This document shows, one piece after another, positions 1 to 7,400 of a stretch of 64,000 nucleotides of DNA. Both the position numbers and the translations under genes were made by a program. Source of the DNA: Glycomyces luteolus (GTDB taxonomy: Bacteria > Actinomycetota > Actinomycetes > Mycobacteriales > Micromonosporaceae); the NCBI RefSeq assembly GCF_027622875.1, contig NZ_JAPZVP010000009.1:98091-162090 (forward strand), given 5' to 3'. A model generated the notes under the pieces. The model had not been told where the DNA came from. It made no database searches and saw only the letters and a list, made by a program, of their open reading frames with translations. Numbering within the stretch: position 1 is the stretch's first letter; each line of letters opens with the position of its first letter.

Positions 1-271
1 TCGAGACCTCGGCCGAGGTGTTCTCGGTGCCGGAGGGCTCCGGGCCGAACGCGATCGGGCCGATGGTCTGGGCCACGGCGAAACCGCCCGCGGTCACAGC
101 GGTGCACGCGCCCGCGATCGCGGCCAGCGACACGAGCCGGCGGCGGCGCTGCGCGGCCGGGGCGCGCCCGAGCAGCTCGTTGACCGGCGGCGGCGGGAAC
201 TGCGCGGAGGCGTCCGCCTTCAAGCTCGCGAACGCCGCTGCGACCTTGTCGTTCTCAGGGTCGACGGTCAT
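1..271 (-). CDS. Putative anti-sigma-like single-pass membrane protein (5' part only)
   Basis: The window holds only the first 90 residues. The start codon overlaps the stop of the upstream sigma factor as ATGA, so the two are almost certainly translationally coupled. The product begins with a short acidic cytoplasmic segment, has an Arg-rich stretch at about residues 52-56 and then one hydrophobic segment at about 57-78, followed by what should be the extracytoplasmic side. This N-in topology and position directly after an ECF sigma gene match the membrane proteins paired with SigE-family sigma factors. No zinc-binding anti-sigma motif (HxxxCxxC) is visible in this part, so partner or anti-sigma function is inferred from context alone. 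Confidence 0.6.
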   Translation of the reverse strand, partial: MTVDPENDKVAAAFASLKADASAQFPPPPVNELLGRAPAAQRRRRLVSLAAIAGACTAVTAGGFAVAQTIGPIAFGPEPSGTENTSAEVS

Positions 272-1125
272 GAGCGGTCCTCCTTCACGGAAGCTCGGCG
301 GTTCGCGGATCGGGCACCGGGGATGGCGCGCTTGATGCGGATCGGCATGGTGTCGGGGTCGGCCTCGGCGGTCTTCACGGCCTTGGCCGGTTTCGCGTCG
401 GCGGCTTCATCGGTGAGCAGCGCGGCGAGCTCCTTGCGCCCGCGGTGCAGCCAGGACTTGACGGTGCCCTCTTTCGCGCCGGTCGCCGCCGCGATCGCGT
501 TCACCGTCATGTCGGCCATGTAGTGCATGACGAGCGCCTGGCGCCGTTTGGCGGGCACCAGCTTCAGTGCGGCGACGAGCGCGACGTGGTCGGGGCTCGC
601 GGCCGGAGACAGCTCCGGCGCGGAGGACTTCTGGAGGAACTTGCGCGCCACCTGGTTGCGGCGGTGCCGACTCGTGGCGAGGTTCCACGCGACGCGGCGC
701 ACCCACGCGACCGGCTCCTCGTAGGCGCCGACCTTGTCCCATCGCTGCCACGCCCGCAGGAACGCCTCCTGCACGAGGTCCTGGGCTTCGGTGGCGTCGC
801 CGAGGTAGGCGCAGACCTGGGCCGCGAGCTCCGAGAAATGCTTCTCGTAGAGGTCGGTGAACTCCGCCTCCGTTCGCACATCCGCTCCAGCGCAGGTAGG
901 TGGGACAAGGGAATCTTCCGGGTCATCGCCTTCGTGCCCGGCGGCAACTATTGTCGCGTTCGCGAAGGCGGAGATGCGAGGCGGGGTCGTTATGTCGACA
1001 ATCCTCTCAACGACCGGACCGGCCGGGACGTCGAAGACGTCGCCGAAGTCCACGGGCCGGTCGAGCAGCATCGTGCCCGACTCGGCACGGCCCCGGGTCA
1101 GCGTCGGTGCGCCGGCGGCGGTCAT
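268..1125 (-). CDS. RNA polymerase sigma factor, SigE-family ECF type
   Basis: The 285-residue product has sigma region 2 at about residues 88-155 (it includes the motif AQDLVQEAFLRAW) and region 4 at about 185-240, with the helix-turn-helix around GAKEGTVKSWLHRGRKEL. This is the two-domain ECF layout that recruits RNA polymerase to stress or development promoters. The first ~85 residues have no sigma homology. A purine-rich AAAGGGA lies upstream of the ATG at 1125, and the first ~35 codons are GC3-rich like real coding sequence. An alternative GTG at 879, with GGAG just upstream, would give a normal-length ECF protein. The stop overlaps the start of the downstream membrane protein. The tail after region 4 is basic and low in complexity. 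Confidence 0.88.
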   Translation of the reverse strand: MTAAGAPTLTRGRAESGTMLLDRPVDFGDVFDVPAGPVVERIVDITTPPRISAFANATIVAAGHEGDDPEDSLVPPTCAGADVRTEAEFTDLYEKHFSELAAQVCAYLGDATEAQDLVQEAFLRAWQRWDKVGAYEEPVAWVRRVAWNLATSRHRRNQVARKFLQKSSAPELSPAASPDHVALVAALKLVPAKRRQALVMHYMADMTVNAIAAATGAKEGTVKSWLHRGRKELAALLTDEAADAKPAKAVKTAEADPDTMPIRIKRAIPGARSANRRASVKEDRS

Positions 1126-1348
1126 GTGCGGTGATCCCTTTTCCTGTTACCTGTGCGTACGCGCGCTCGGTCCCGCATTGGGGGACTTCGCCGCGTTCGG
1201 AGTGAATCCTCTTCGTACAACAACACGCCCCTGCGTGCCGGGCGGTTGCGCCCGGTGCGCCGAAGTTCCCCGGAATCGGCCCGGAAACGCGTCGATTCGG
1301 CCGCGCGCACGGGTATCGCGGGGCGCTGTGCGGCATTAAGGTGTCCTT

Positions 1349-1717
1349 ATGCACACGACCCGGTTGAGTGATTACGCCGTATTCGGGGTGCTCCTGCTCG
1401 CCGGATTCGCGTTCGTCGCCGCCGCGATGACCGCCAACCGCCTCCTGCGCCCGAGCGCGCCTTCAAAGGAGAAGGGCCAGACCTACGAATGCGGCGTGGA
1501 CCCCGTCGGGAAGGACTGGGCGCAGGTCCAGATCCGGTACTACGTCTACGCGTTCCTGTTCGTGCTCTTCGCGGTCGAAGCGGTGTTCCTGTTCCCGTGG
1601 GCGGCGGTGTTCCGGGCCTTCGGCCCCGCCGCCGCGGTCGAGATGGGCGTCTTCGTGGGCGTGCTCGCGCTCGGCCTCGCCTACGCCTGGAGGAAAGGGG
1701 TACTGCGATGGCGGTGA
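1349..1717 (+). CDS. nuoA: NADH-quinone oxidoreductase subunit A
   Basis: This 122-residue membrane subunit belongs to the proton-translocating arm of complex I. It shows the family pattern of three hydrophobic helices (about residues 10-30, 62-85 and 92-112) with the conserved loop containing [11 protein letters not shown] between the first two; the Cys-Gly in that loop is characteristic. It is the first gene of a tight A-B-C-H cluster and overlaps nuoB by 10 bases. The likely ribosome binding sequence AAGG lies 8 bases before the ATG but inside a short inverted repeat (TAAGG-TGT-CCTTA), which could mask it. The cluster lacks nuoD and all other Nuo genes, so this is probably a secondary copy. 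Confidence 0.93.
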   Translation: MHTTRLSDYAVFGVLLLAGFAFVAAAMTANRLLRPSAPSKEKGQTYECGVDPVGKDWAQVQIRYYVYAFLFVLFAVEAVFLFPWAAVFRAFGPAAAVEMGVFVGVLALGLAYAWRKGVLRWR

Positions 1718-2235
1718 ATCTCCCGTTCCCTTCCCGCCCAAAGGAAGCCAGCAATGTCGGCGACCCGATCCGGTTCGTCCTGAACTGGGGCCGCCGCTAT
1801 TCCCTGTGGGTCTTCAACTTCGGACTCGCCTGCTGCGCCATCGAATTCATCGCCGCCTCGATGAGCCGCCACGACTTCATGCGCCTCGGCGTCATCCCCT
1901 TCGCGCATTCGCCGCGCCAAGCGGACCTCATGGTCGTCTCGGGCACCGTGACGGACAAGATGGCACCCGCGATCAAGCGCCTCTACGAGCAGATGCCCGA
2001 GCCGAAGTACGTGATCTCCTTCGGCGCCTGCTCCAATTCCGGTGGGCCCTATTGGGACTCGTACTGCGTCACCAAAGGGGTCGACCAGATCATCCCCGTC
2101 GACGTCTACATCCCCGGCTGCCCGCCCCGCCCGGAGGCCCTCCTCTACGGCATCGGCGAACTCCAGAAGAAGATCGCCGCCGAGCCGCTCCGTAGACCGA
2201 GCCTGCGCGCGCCCGTGAGGAGGCCCGATGCCTGA
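1708..2235 (+). CDS. nuoB: NADH-quinone oxidoreductase subunit B
   Basis: This is the 175-residue peripheral-arm subunit that carries the N2 4Fe-4S cluster next to the quinone site. All four cluster cysteines are present: the adjacent pair C42-C43 in [10 protein letters not shown]108 in SFGACSN and C138 in YIPGCPPRP. The conserved stretch [16 protein letters not shown] is intact. The protein therefore looks able to bind N2. The ATG at 1708 overlaps the end of nuoA and the 3' end overlaps nuoC by 8 bases, indicating one operon. The last ~15 residues are an unconserved basic tail. Confidence 0.95.
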   Translation: MAVNLPFPSRPKEASNVGDPIRFVLNWGRRYSLWVFNFGLACCAIEFIAASMSRHDFMRLGVIPFAHSPRQADLMVVSGTVTDKMAPAIKRLYEQMPEPKYVISFGACSNSGGPYWDSYCVTKGVDQIIPVDVYIPGCPPRPEALLYGIGELQKKIAAEPLRRPSLRAPVRRPDA

Positions 2236-2866
2236 TTTCTGGGAGGAGCGCGTCCGCGCCGCCCTCCACGTCGACGCAATCGGCGCCGACGGTCCCCGCT
2301 CCGTCGTCGACGTCGACCCCAAGGACTGGCACGAGGCCGTGCGCGCCTGCCGCGACGAGGTCGGCTGCGACTTCTTCGACTGGCTCTCGGCCGTGGACGA
2401 GGGCCCGGCCGAACCCGAGACCGAGGACGGACCGCCCGGCCCGATCCGCTTCCGCGTCATCGCCCACCTCTGGTCGGTGAGCGAACGCCGCGGCGTGCTC
2501 CTGCGCGCCCTCCTCACCGAAGGGGCCGTCGCCTCGGTGGTCGACCTCTATCCCGGCGCGGACTGGCACGAGCGCGAGACCCACGAGATGTTCGGCGTCG
2601 ACTTCCCCGGCCACCCCGACCTGCAACCGCTCCTCCTCGCCCCCGAGTTCGAGGGCCACCCGCTCCGCAAGGACTTCATCCTCGCCTCCCGCGTCGTCAA
2701 GCCCTGGCCGGGCGCGAAGGAACCCGGCGAAGGGCACGGCACCGTCCGCAAACGAGCCCCCAAACGCCCGCCGGGGGTCCCCGAGGACTGGATCGAACCC
2801 GACCCCCGCACCGCGCCGAGTGACGGCTCGCAAGCGCCACCGGAGGGGCGGCCCGATGCTTCTTGA
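2228..2866 (+). CDS. nuoC: NADH-quinone oxidoreductase subunit C
   Basis: This 212-residue product matches the complex I 30 kDa subunit. The family signature lies in the middle (about residues 117-145), with [18 protein letters not shown] followed by a segment ending in GHPLRKDF. The N-terminal half is a divergent mixed fold and the last ~50 residues are Pro- and charge-rich. NuoC normally contacts NuoB and NuoD; NuoD is missing here, so its partner would have to come from another locus or be dispensable. It overlaps nuoB by 8 bases and nuoH by 11, so translation is coupled through the cluster. Confidence 0.92.
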   Translation: MPDFWEERVRAALHVDAIGADGPRSVVDVDPKDWHEAVRACRDEVGCDFFDWLSAVDEGPAEPETEDGPPGPIRFRVIAHLWSVSERRGVLLRALLTEGAVASVVDLYPGADWHERETHEMFGVDFPGHPDLQPLLLAPEFEGHPLRKDFILASRVVKPWPGAKEPGEGHGTVRKRAPKRPPGVPEDWIEPDPRTAPSDGSQAPPEGRPDAS

Positions 2867-3809
2867 GGCCGCGGTCAAGCTCGCCGCCGTGCTCGCCGCG
2901 TTCCTGGTGCTGCCCTTGCTGGTCGGCCAGACCGAGCACAAGCTCATGGCCCACATGCAGGGCCGCCTCGGCCCGATGCACGCCGGGCGCTTCCACGGCT
3001 GGGCCCAGCTCATCGCCGACGGCGTCAAGTTCGCGCAGAAGGAGGACCTCGTCCCCGACGCCGCGGACAAGCCGGTCTTCAAGCTCGCGCCCGCCGTCGC
3101 GCTTCTGCCGTACCTGCTGGTCATCCTCTTCATCCCGCTCGGCCCCGGCGACCTCGTCGGATCGAACCTCGACATGGGCCTGTTCATCGTCGTCGCGCTC
3201 GTCGGCGTCGGCGTGCTCGCGGTCCTCATGGCCGGGTGGTCCTCGGCGAACAAGTACACGCTGGTGGGCGCTCTGCGCGGGGCCGCGCAGCTCATGGCCT
3301 ACGAACTGCCGCTGGTGCTCTCCGCCGCGTCCGTCGCCGTGGCGGCCGGAACGCTCAGCCTCCCCGAGATCATCGAGGCCTGGAACCCCTGGTGGCTGCT
3401 GTGGCAGGCCCCGGCCGCGCTCGTGTTCTTCACGGCCGGGCTCGCCGAGATCCGCCGCCCGCCGTTCGACGCGCCCGTCGCGGACTCCGAGCTCGTCTTC
3501 GGCTACCTCACCGAGTACGCCGGGCTTCGCTTCGCACTGCTGCTCCTCGCCGAGTACGTGGGCATCGTCGTCATCTCGGCCCTCACCACCGTGCTCTTCC
3601 TCGGCGGCTGGAAGGGCCCCGGCCCCGAATCGCTCGGCTGGCTGTGGACGCTCCTCAAGACCGGGGCGCTCGCGGCGGTCGTCATCTGGCTCCGCGTGGC
3701 CTGGCCGCGCCTGCGGGTCGACCAGATCCAGGCCCTCTGCTGGAAGGCGCTGGTGCCGATCGCGCTCGCGCAACTCGTGCTGACCACATCCGTCGCATTG
3801 GCCATCTGA
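2856..3809 (+). CDS. nuoH: NADH-quinone oxidoreductase subunit H
   Basis: This 317-residue polytopic membrane subunit forms the quinone tunnel with NuoB and NuoD. It has about eight hydrophobic helices, the early loop RLGPMHAGRFHGWAQLIADG, and the loop AEIRRPPFDAPVADSELV followed by GYLTEYAGLRFALLLLAEY, both typical of NuoH. The family motif usually reads AESELV; here the first acidic residue is Asp. The ATG at 2856 is chosen over an in-frame upstream start because GGAGGGG lies at 2842-2848 and the protein then begins at the first helix. It is the last gene of the cluster and is followed by a class A PBP after 72 bases. Confidence 0.94.
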   Translation: MLLEAAVKLAAVLAAFLVLPLLVGQTEHKLMAHMQGRLGPMHAGRFHGWAQLIADGVKFAQKEDLVPDAADKPVFKLAPAVALLPYLLVILFIPLGPGDLVGSNLDMGLFIVVALVGVGVLAVLMAGWSSANKYTLVGALRGAAQLMAYELPLVLSAASVAVAAGTLSLPEIIEAWNPWWLLWQAPAALVFFTAGLAEIRRPPFDAPVADSELVFGYLTEYAGLRFALLLLAEYVGIVVISALTTVLFLGGWKGPGPESLGWLWTLLKTGALAAVVIWLRVAWPRLRVDQIQALCWKALVPIALAQLVLTTSVALAI

Positions 3810-3881
3810 GTCACATCTGTCCCATTAGGCGTCCTTAGTAGCGGCGCAACCGATTGGCGAGTTTCGGGCGTATTCCTCATT

Positions 3882-6119
3882 ATGGAATCAGGTCGAGACG
3901 TTACCGAGACCGAAGATCCCGGCCGCACGATCAACTTGCGGCCCTTCAGGAGACGGCCCAAGGCCGCTCCCGGTGAACCCCCCGGCGAGCGGCCCCCTCG
4001 GTCGAAGCCGAAGCACCGCCGCAAGAAGCGCAAGATCGCCGCGCTCGGACTCGCGGTCCTGGTCCTCGCCACCTCGGTCTCCGTGGTCGGGTCGGTCTTC
4101 TACGCCACCGTCGACCTCCCCGAGTCCCTCGACGACGACCTCAGCCAGGGCTCCACCGTCTACTACAGCGACGGCACCACCGTCATGGGCGAGCTCGCCG
4201 CCGAGCAGCGCACCTCCGTCGACCTCGACGAGATCGCCGACGACCTCGAGAACGCGGTGGTCGCGGCCGAGGACGCCAACTTCTACGAGCATCCCGGGGT
4301 CGACGCCAAAGGCGTGCTCCGCGCCATCGTCAACAACGTCAAAGGCGGCGACCAGCAGGGCGCCTCCACGCTCACCCAGCAGTACGTGGGCCTCGTGGCC
4401 GACATCCGCGGCGACGGCTCCTACTTCCGCAAGGCCCGCGAGGCGGCCATGGCGATGAAGATGGAGGAGGAGTTCACGAAGGACGAGATCCTCAACCACT
4501 ACCTCAACATCGTCTACTTCGGACGCGGCGCGTACGGAGCCGAGGCCGCCGCCCAGGCCTTCTTCGGCCGCTCGGCCGCCGAGCTCTCCACCTCCCAGTC
4601 CGCGCTGCTCGTCGCCCAGATCAAGTCCCCGGACGGCCCCTACGACCCGCGCGACCCCTACGGCAAGGGCGGCAACGTCGAGGAGGCGACCGAGCGCTGG
4701 GAGTACGTGCTCGACCAGATGGTCGCCACCGGCAGGCTCGAGCAGGTCAAGCGCGACGCGATCACCGAGCTCCCCGAGACCCTCGACCCGACGAACGACC
4801 CCGAGGGCCTCGGCCCGGAAGGCTTCATCACCAACGGCTTCGTGCTCCAGGAGCTCGCCGCCGCCGGGATCGGCACCGAGGAGGTGCTGCGCGGCGGATT
4901 CGAGATCGTGACCACCCTCGACGCCGACCTGCAGGAACTCGCCGTCGAGCAGACCGGCATCCGCGAGGTCGCCGCCGAGGACGAGAACATGGCCGCCGCG
5001 CTCACCGCCCTCGAACCCGGCACCGGCCGCGTCCTCGCCTACTACGGCGGCGAGAACGGCGCCGGCCTCGACCTCGCCGCCGACGTCGGCCACCGGCCCG
5101 GCACCTCGTTCAACACCGTGGTCCTCGCCGCCGCGGTGGAATCCGGCATCGACCCCTGGTCGCCCGACCTCGACGGCTCCTCGCCCCGGCAGTTCGAGAC
5201 CTACCTCGACGAGCACGGCGAACCGATCGACCTCGTCAACATCGGCGGCGCCCAGGACCACGAGGTCAGCCTGGCCGACGCGGTGGCCCAGAAACTCGAC
5301 ACGCCCGTCTACGACATCTCGGAGGCTCTAGGCGGCAACGCCATCGCGCAGACCGCCGCCGGTCTCGGCATCGACCGCATGTGGGACCCGCACGACGTCG
5401 ACGAGCACGGCGTGGCCGCCGAGATCGACCCGGGCGGGAACGCCGAGTTCCACCCCGACATCGGCATCGGCGCCTACCCGATCACCACCCTCGACGCCGC
5501 TGTCATGCACGGGACCCTCGCCGCGGTCGGGACCGTGGCCGAGCCCTATTTCGTCGACCACGTCAATGGCGCCGACGGCAGGCTCTACAAAGCCGATCCC
5601 CAGGTCGAGGAGGGCGCGTTCGACCCTGGTGCCGCCGCCGAAGCCACCGCCCCCATGTACTCGAACACCGCCGAAGCGGGCATCTTCGCGGATCCCAACG
5701 ACCGCGGCGACTTCGACGTCGCCGTGAACGCCTCCTCGACCTGGCACACCGGCTTCTCCACGGGCCTCTCGCTCGCGGTCTGGGCCGGGGACGAGAAGAA
5801 GGAGGGCGACGGCTCCTCCCACGAGGGCACCGTCGCCGAGCGCATCTGGTGGCAGGTTATGCAGGGCCGCCCCGACAAGTACCGCTGGGACCCCGAACAG
5901 GAAGCGGCCCTCCTGGAGGAGCAGCAGGCCAAGGAAGAGGAAGCAGAAGCGGAGCAGTGGCCGCCCGAGGACGAACCGGTCGCCCCCGAGGAGAGTCAGG
6001 ACGGCACCGAGTCGGAGGAGGAACCCGGCCAGGCGACCGAGTCACCGGTCACCGAGGAGTCCGCGTCCCCGAGCGAGGAGGAGACGGACCTCGGGTGGCT
6101 CGGGGGCGGCGGCGACTGA
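3882..6119 (+). CDS. Class A penicillin-binding protein with degenerate transpeptidase domain
   Basis: This 745-residue bitopic protein has a basic cytoplasmic N-terminus, one transmembrane helix (about 51-75), a GT51 glycosyltransferase domain (about 95-290), a transpeptidase-like domain (about 330-665) and an acidic Glu/Pro-rich tail. The glycosyltransferase motifs are intact: EDANFYEHPGVD with catalytic E130, GASTLTQQ, and KDEILNHYLN. The transpeptidase motifs are not. The usual SxxK appears as T408-S-F-N411, the SxN position reads KLD (about 471-473), and where KTG(T/S) should stand the sequence is VNASSTWHTG. It should polymerise glycan strands but probably cannot crosslink or be acylated by beta-lactams. 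No strong ribosome binding site precedes the ATG. Confidence 0.9.
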   Translation: MESGRDVTETEDPGRTINLRPFRRRPKAAPGEPPGERPPRSKPKHRRKKRKIAALGLAVLVLATSVSVVGSVFYATVDLPESLDDDLSQGSTVYYSDGTTVMGELAAEQRTSVDLDEIADDLENAVVAAEDANFYEHPGVDAKGVLRAIVNNVKGGDQQGASTLTQQYVGLVADIRGDGSYFRKAREAAMAMKMEEEFTKDEILNHYLNIVYFGRGAYGAEAAAQAFFGRSAAELSTSQSALLVAQIKSPDGPYDPRDPYGKGGNVEEATERWEYVLDQMVATGRLEQVKRDAITELPETLDPTNDPEGLGPEGFITNGFVLQELAAAGIGTEEVLRGGFEIVTTLDADLQELAVEQTGIREVAAEDENMAAALTALEPGTGRVLAYYGGENGAGLDLAADVGHRPGTSFNTVVLAAAVESGIDPWSPDLDGSSPRQFETYLDEHGEPIDLVNIGGAQDHEVSLADAVAQKLDTPVYDISEALGGNAIAQTAAGLGIDRMWDPHDVDEHGVAAEIDPGGNAEFHPDIGIGAYPITTLDAAVMHGTLAAVGTVAEPYFVDHVNGADGRLYKADPQVEEGAFDPGAAAEATAPMYSNTAEAGIFADPNDRGDFDVAVNASSTWHTGFSTGLSLAVWAGDEKKEGDGSSHEGTVAERIWWQVMQGRPDKYRWDPEQEAALLEEQQAKEEEAEAEQWPPEDEPVAPEESQDGTESEEEPGQATESPVTEESASPSEEETDLGWLGGGGD

Positions 6120-6126
6120 ACGAACG

Positions 6127-6155
6127 AGTGCCCGGCCGCCGAGCGGCCGGGCACT
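6127..6155 (+). terminator. Hairpin terminator after the PBP gene
   Basis: A perfect 13-bp stem (AGTGCCCGGCCGC and its complement) surrounds a 3-base loop, starting 8 bases after the PBP stop. There is no T-tract, as is common in high-GC actinobacteria. The next gene converges from the other strand, so the hairpin may serve both. Confidence 0.7.
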
Positions 6156-6206
6156 GCATGTTCATGGTCCGCGAGCGAGCCTCGCGGGGCTTCAGGCGTC
6201 CGAGGC

Positions 6207-6518
6207 TCAGGCGGCCTTCGCGGCGCTGCCGGAATCGGACTTCGCGGCGGTGGCGGCGGGCTTCGCCTCGCTCTTGCCCTCGCTCTTCTTCGACCCGTTC
6301 TTGGAGCCGTTCGAGCTGAGGGAGCTGGAGTCGGTGGACCTGGAGTCGGTGCGGTAGAAGCCGCTTCCCTTGAAGGTGACCCCGACGTTTCCGAAGACCT
6401 TCCGCAGCGCGCCCTTGGCCTCGCAGCTCGGGCAGTCGGACAGGCGCGCTTCAGAGAACGACTGGTGTTTGTCGAACTCGTAACCGCACTCCTTGCAGCG
6501 GTATTCGTAGACAGGCAC
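6207..6518 (-). CDS. FmdB-family zinc ribbon protein
   Basis: This 103-residue protein starts with the classic FmdB N-terminus MPVYEYRCKECGYEFDKHQ. It has two CxxC pairs (C8/C11 and C29/C32) forming a small zinc ribbon, then GVTFKGSGFYRTDSR, also typical of the family. The rest is a Ser/Lys/Ala-rich tail that looks disordered. The family was named as a putative regulatory protein from methylotrophs; its role in actinobacteria is unknown. It lies downstream of the formyl-THF cyclo-ligase gene on the same strand, a common arrangement in actinobacteria. Confidence 0.9.
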   Translation of the reverse strand: MPVYEYRCKECGYEFDKHQSFSEARLSDCPSCEAKGALRKVFGNVGVTFKGSGFYRTDSRSTDSSSLSSNGSKNGSKKSEGKSEAKPAATAAKSDSGSAAKAA

Positions 6519-6639
6519 GTCCCAGACCTCCAGCAGTCAACACAGATCCCGATCGACATTAGCAGTCAACGCTGAAGAGTGCTAATCCCATCCCGAGACG
6601 ATCGACAGCTCACAAGCCCGCCGAGACGAGGGGTGTGGC

Positions 6640-7242
6640 CTATCTCAACGAGACGAACCCCCTGGCCGGGGTGATCGCACCCGTCACCGGCTGATCGTGC
6701 GGCTCGGCCGGGACCATGTAGCCCAACTCGCCGTCGCGCAGCAGCGCCACCACCGGCACGTCCGGGCCCACCCGGGCCAGCGCCCGGTCGTACGAACCGC
6801 CGCCCCTGCCGAGTCTGATCCCATCATCCGAGACGGCGAGGCCGGGGACGATGACCGCCGCCGCCTGCTCGATCCCCTCCGGTCCGAGCACCTCCCCGCC
6901 CGGGTTCGGGCCGTCGCCGCCCCGCGAGTTCGCGTCCGGTTCCTCTTGCCCCCCAGGGCCTCCGACCTCCCGCCAGGCGAGGTCCTTGTCCGGCAGGAGG
7001 ACCGGTTCGAGGACCTTGTAGACCACCGCAAGCCGTTCGGGCAGTTCGGGTTCGAGTGCCGCGCCCGGTTCCGATCCGAACGGCCGGTACGCCGCCACGA
7101 CGGCCCCTTCGTCCACGACTTCGATAAGGAAGTCCCGCAAGGCCTTCCATGTAGCCAGATCGGCGTATCCGCGCTGCTCCCCGGGCATCGCGTTCCGCGC
7201 CGCGAGCAGCTGGCGACGGGCCGCAGTCTTCGCCTCTTGCAT
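6640..7242 (-). CDS. 5-formyltetrahydrofolate cyclo-ligase
   Basis: This 200-residue enzyme converts 5-formyl-THF to 5,10-methenyl-THF with ATP, returning stored folate to one-carbon metabolism. The N-terminal helix KTAARRQLLAARNAM and the C-terminal nucleotide-binding signature IRLGRGGGSYDRAL are typical. A Gly/Asp/Asn-rich loop at about residues 93-115 looks like a lineage-specific insertion. The internal ATG at 7242 is preferred over a start 54 bases upstream because AAGGAAGG lies just before it and the protein then begins at the conserved helix. FmdB lies downstream on the same strand. Confidence 0.9.
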   Translation of the reverse strand: MQEAKTAARRQLLAARNAMPGEQRGYADLATWKALRDFLIEVVDEGAVVAAYRPFGSEPGAALEPELPERLAVVYKVLEPVLLPDKDLAWREVGGPGGQEEPDANSRGGDGPNPGGEVLGPEGIEQAAAVIVPGLAVSDDGIRLGRGGGSYDRALARVGPDVPVVALLRDGELGYMVPAEPHDQPVTGAITPARGFVSLR

Positions 7243-7400
7243 GCCGTTTCCTTCCTTCGATGACCGGTGCCTGGGAGGATTCCACTGAACGGACACCTCT
7301 ACTCACCCATTCGGTTAGTCCCGTTTACACATGCCTGCCATGTCGTGTCGAGTCGGTAGCTCTAGGTAGTCTTCTAAGTAGTGAACTTGAGGGGGATTCG

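Noticed and set aside
445-1134. Long open frame on the + strand antisense to the sigma factor gene
   Set aside because: High-GC DNA leaves long open frames opposite real genes. Only the minus strand has sigma motifs and coding-type third positions.
1336-1350. Iron-regulator (IdeR/DtxR) box near nuoA
   Set aside because: TAAGG-TGT-CCTTA is too short and lacks the 19-base consensus; it overlaps the ribosome binding site instead.
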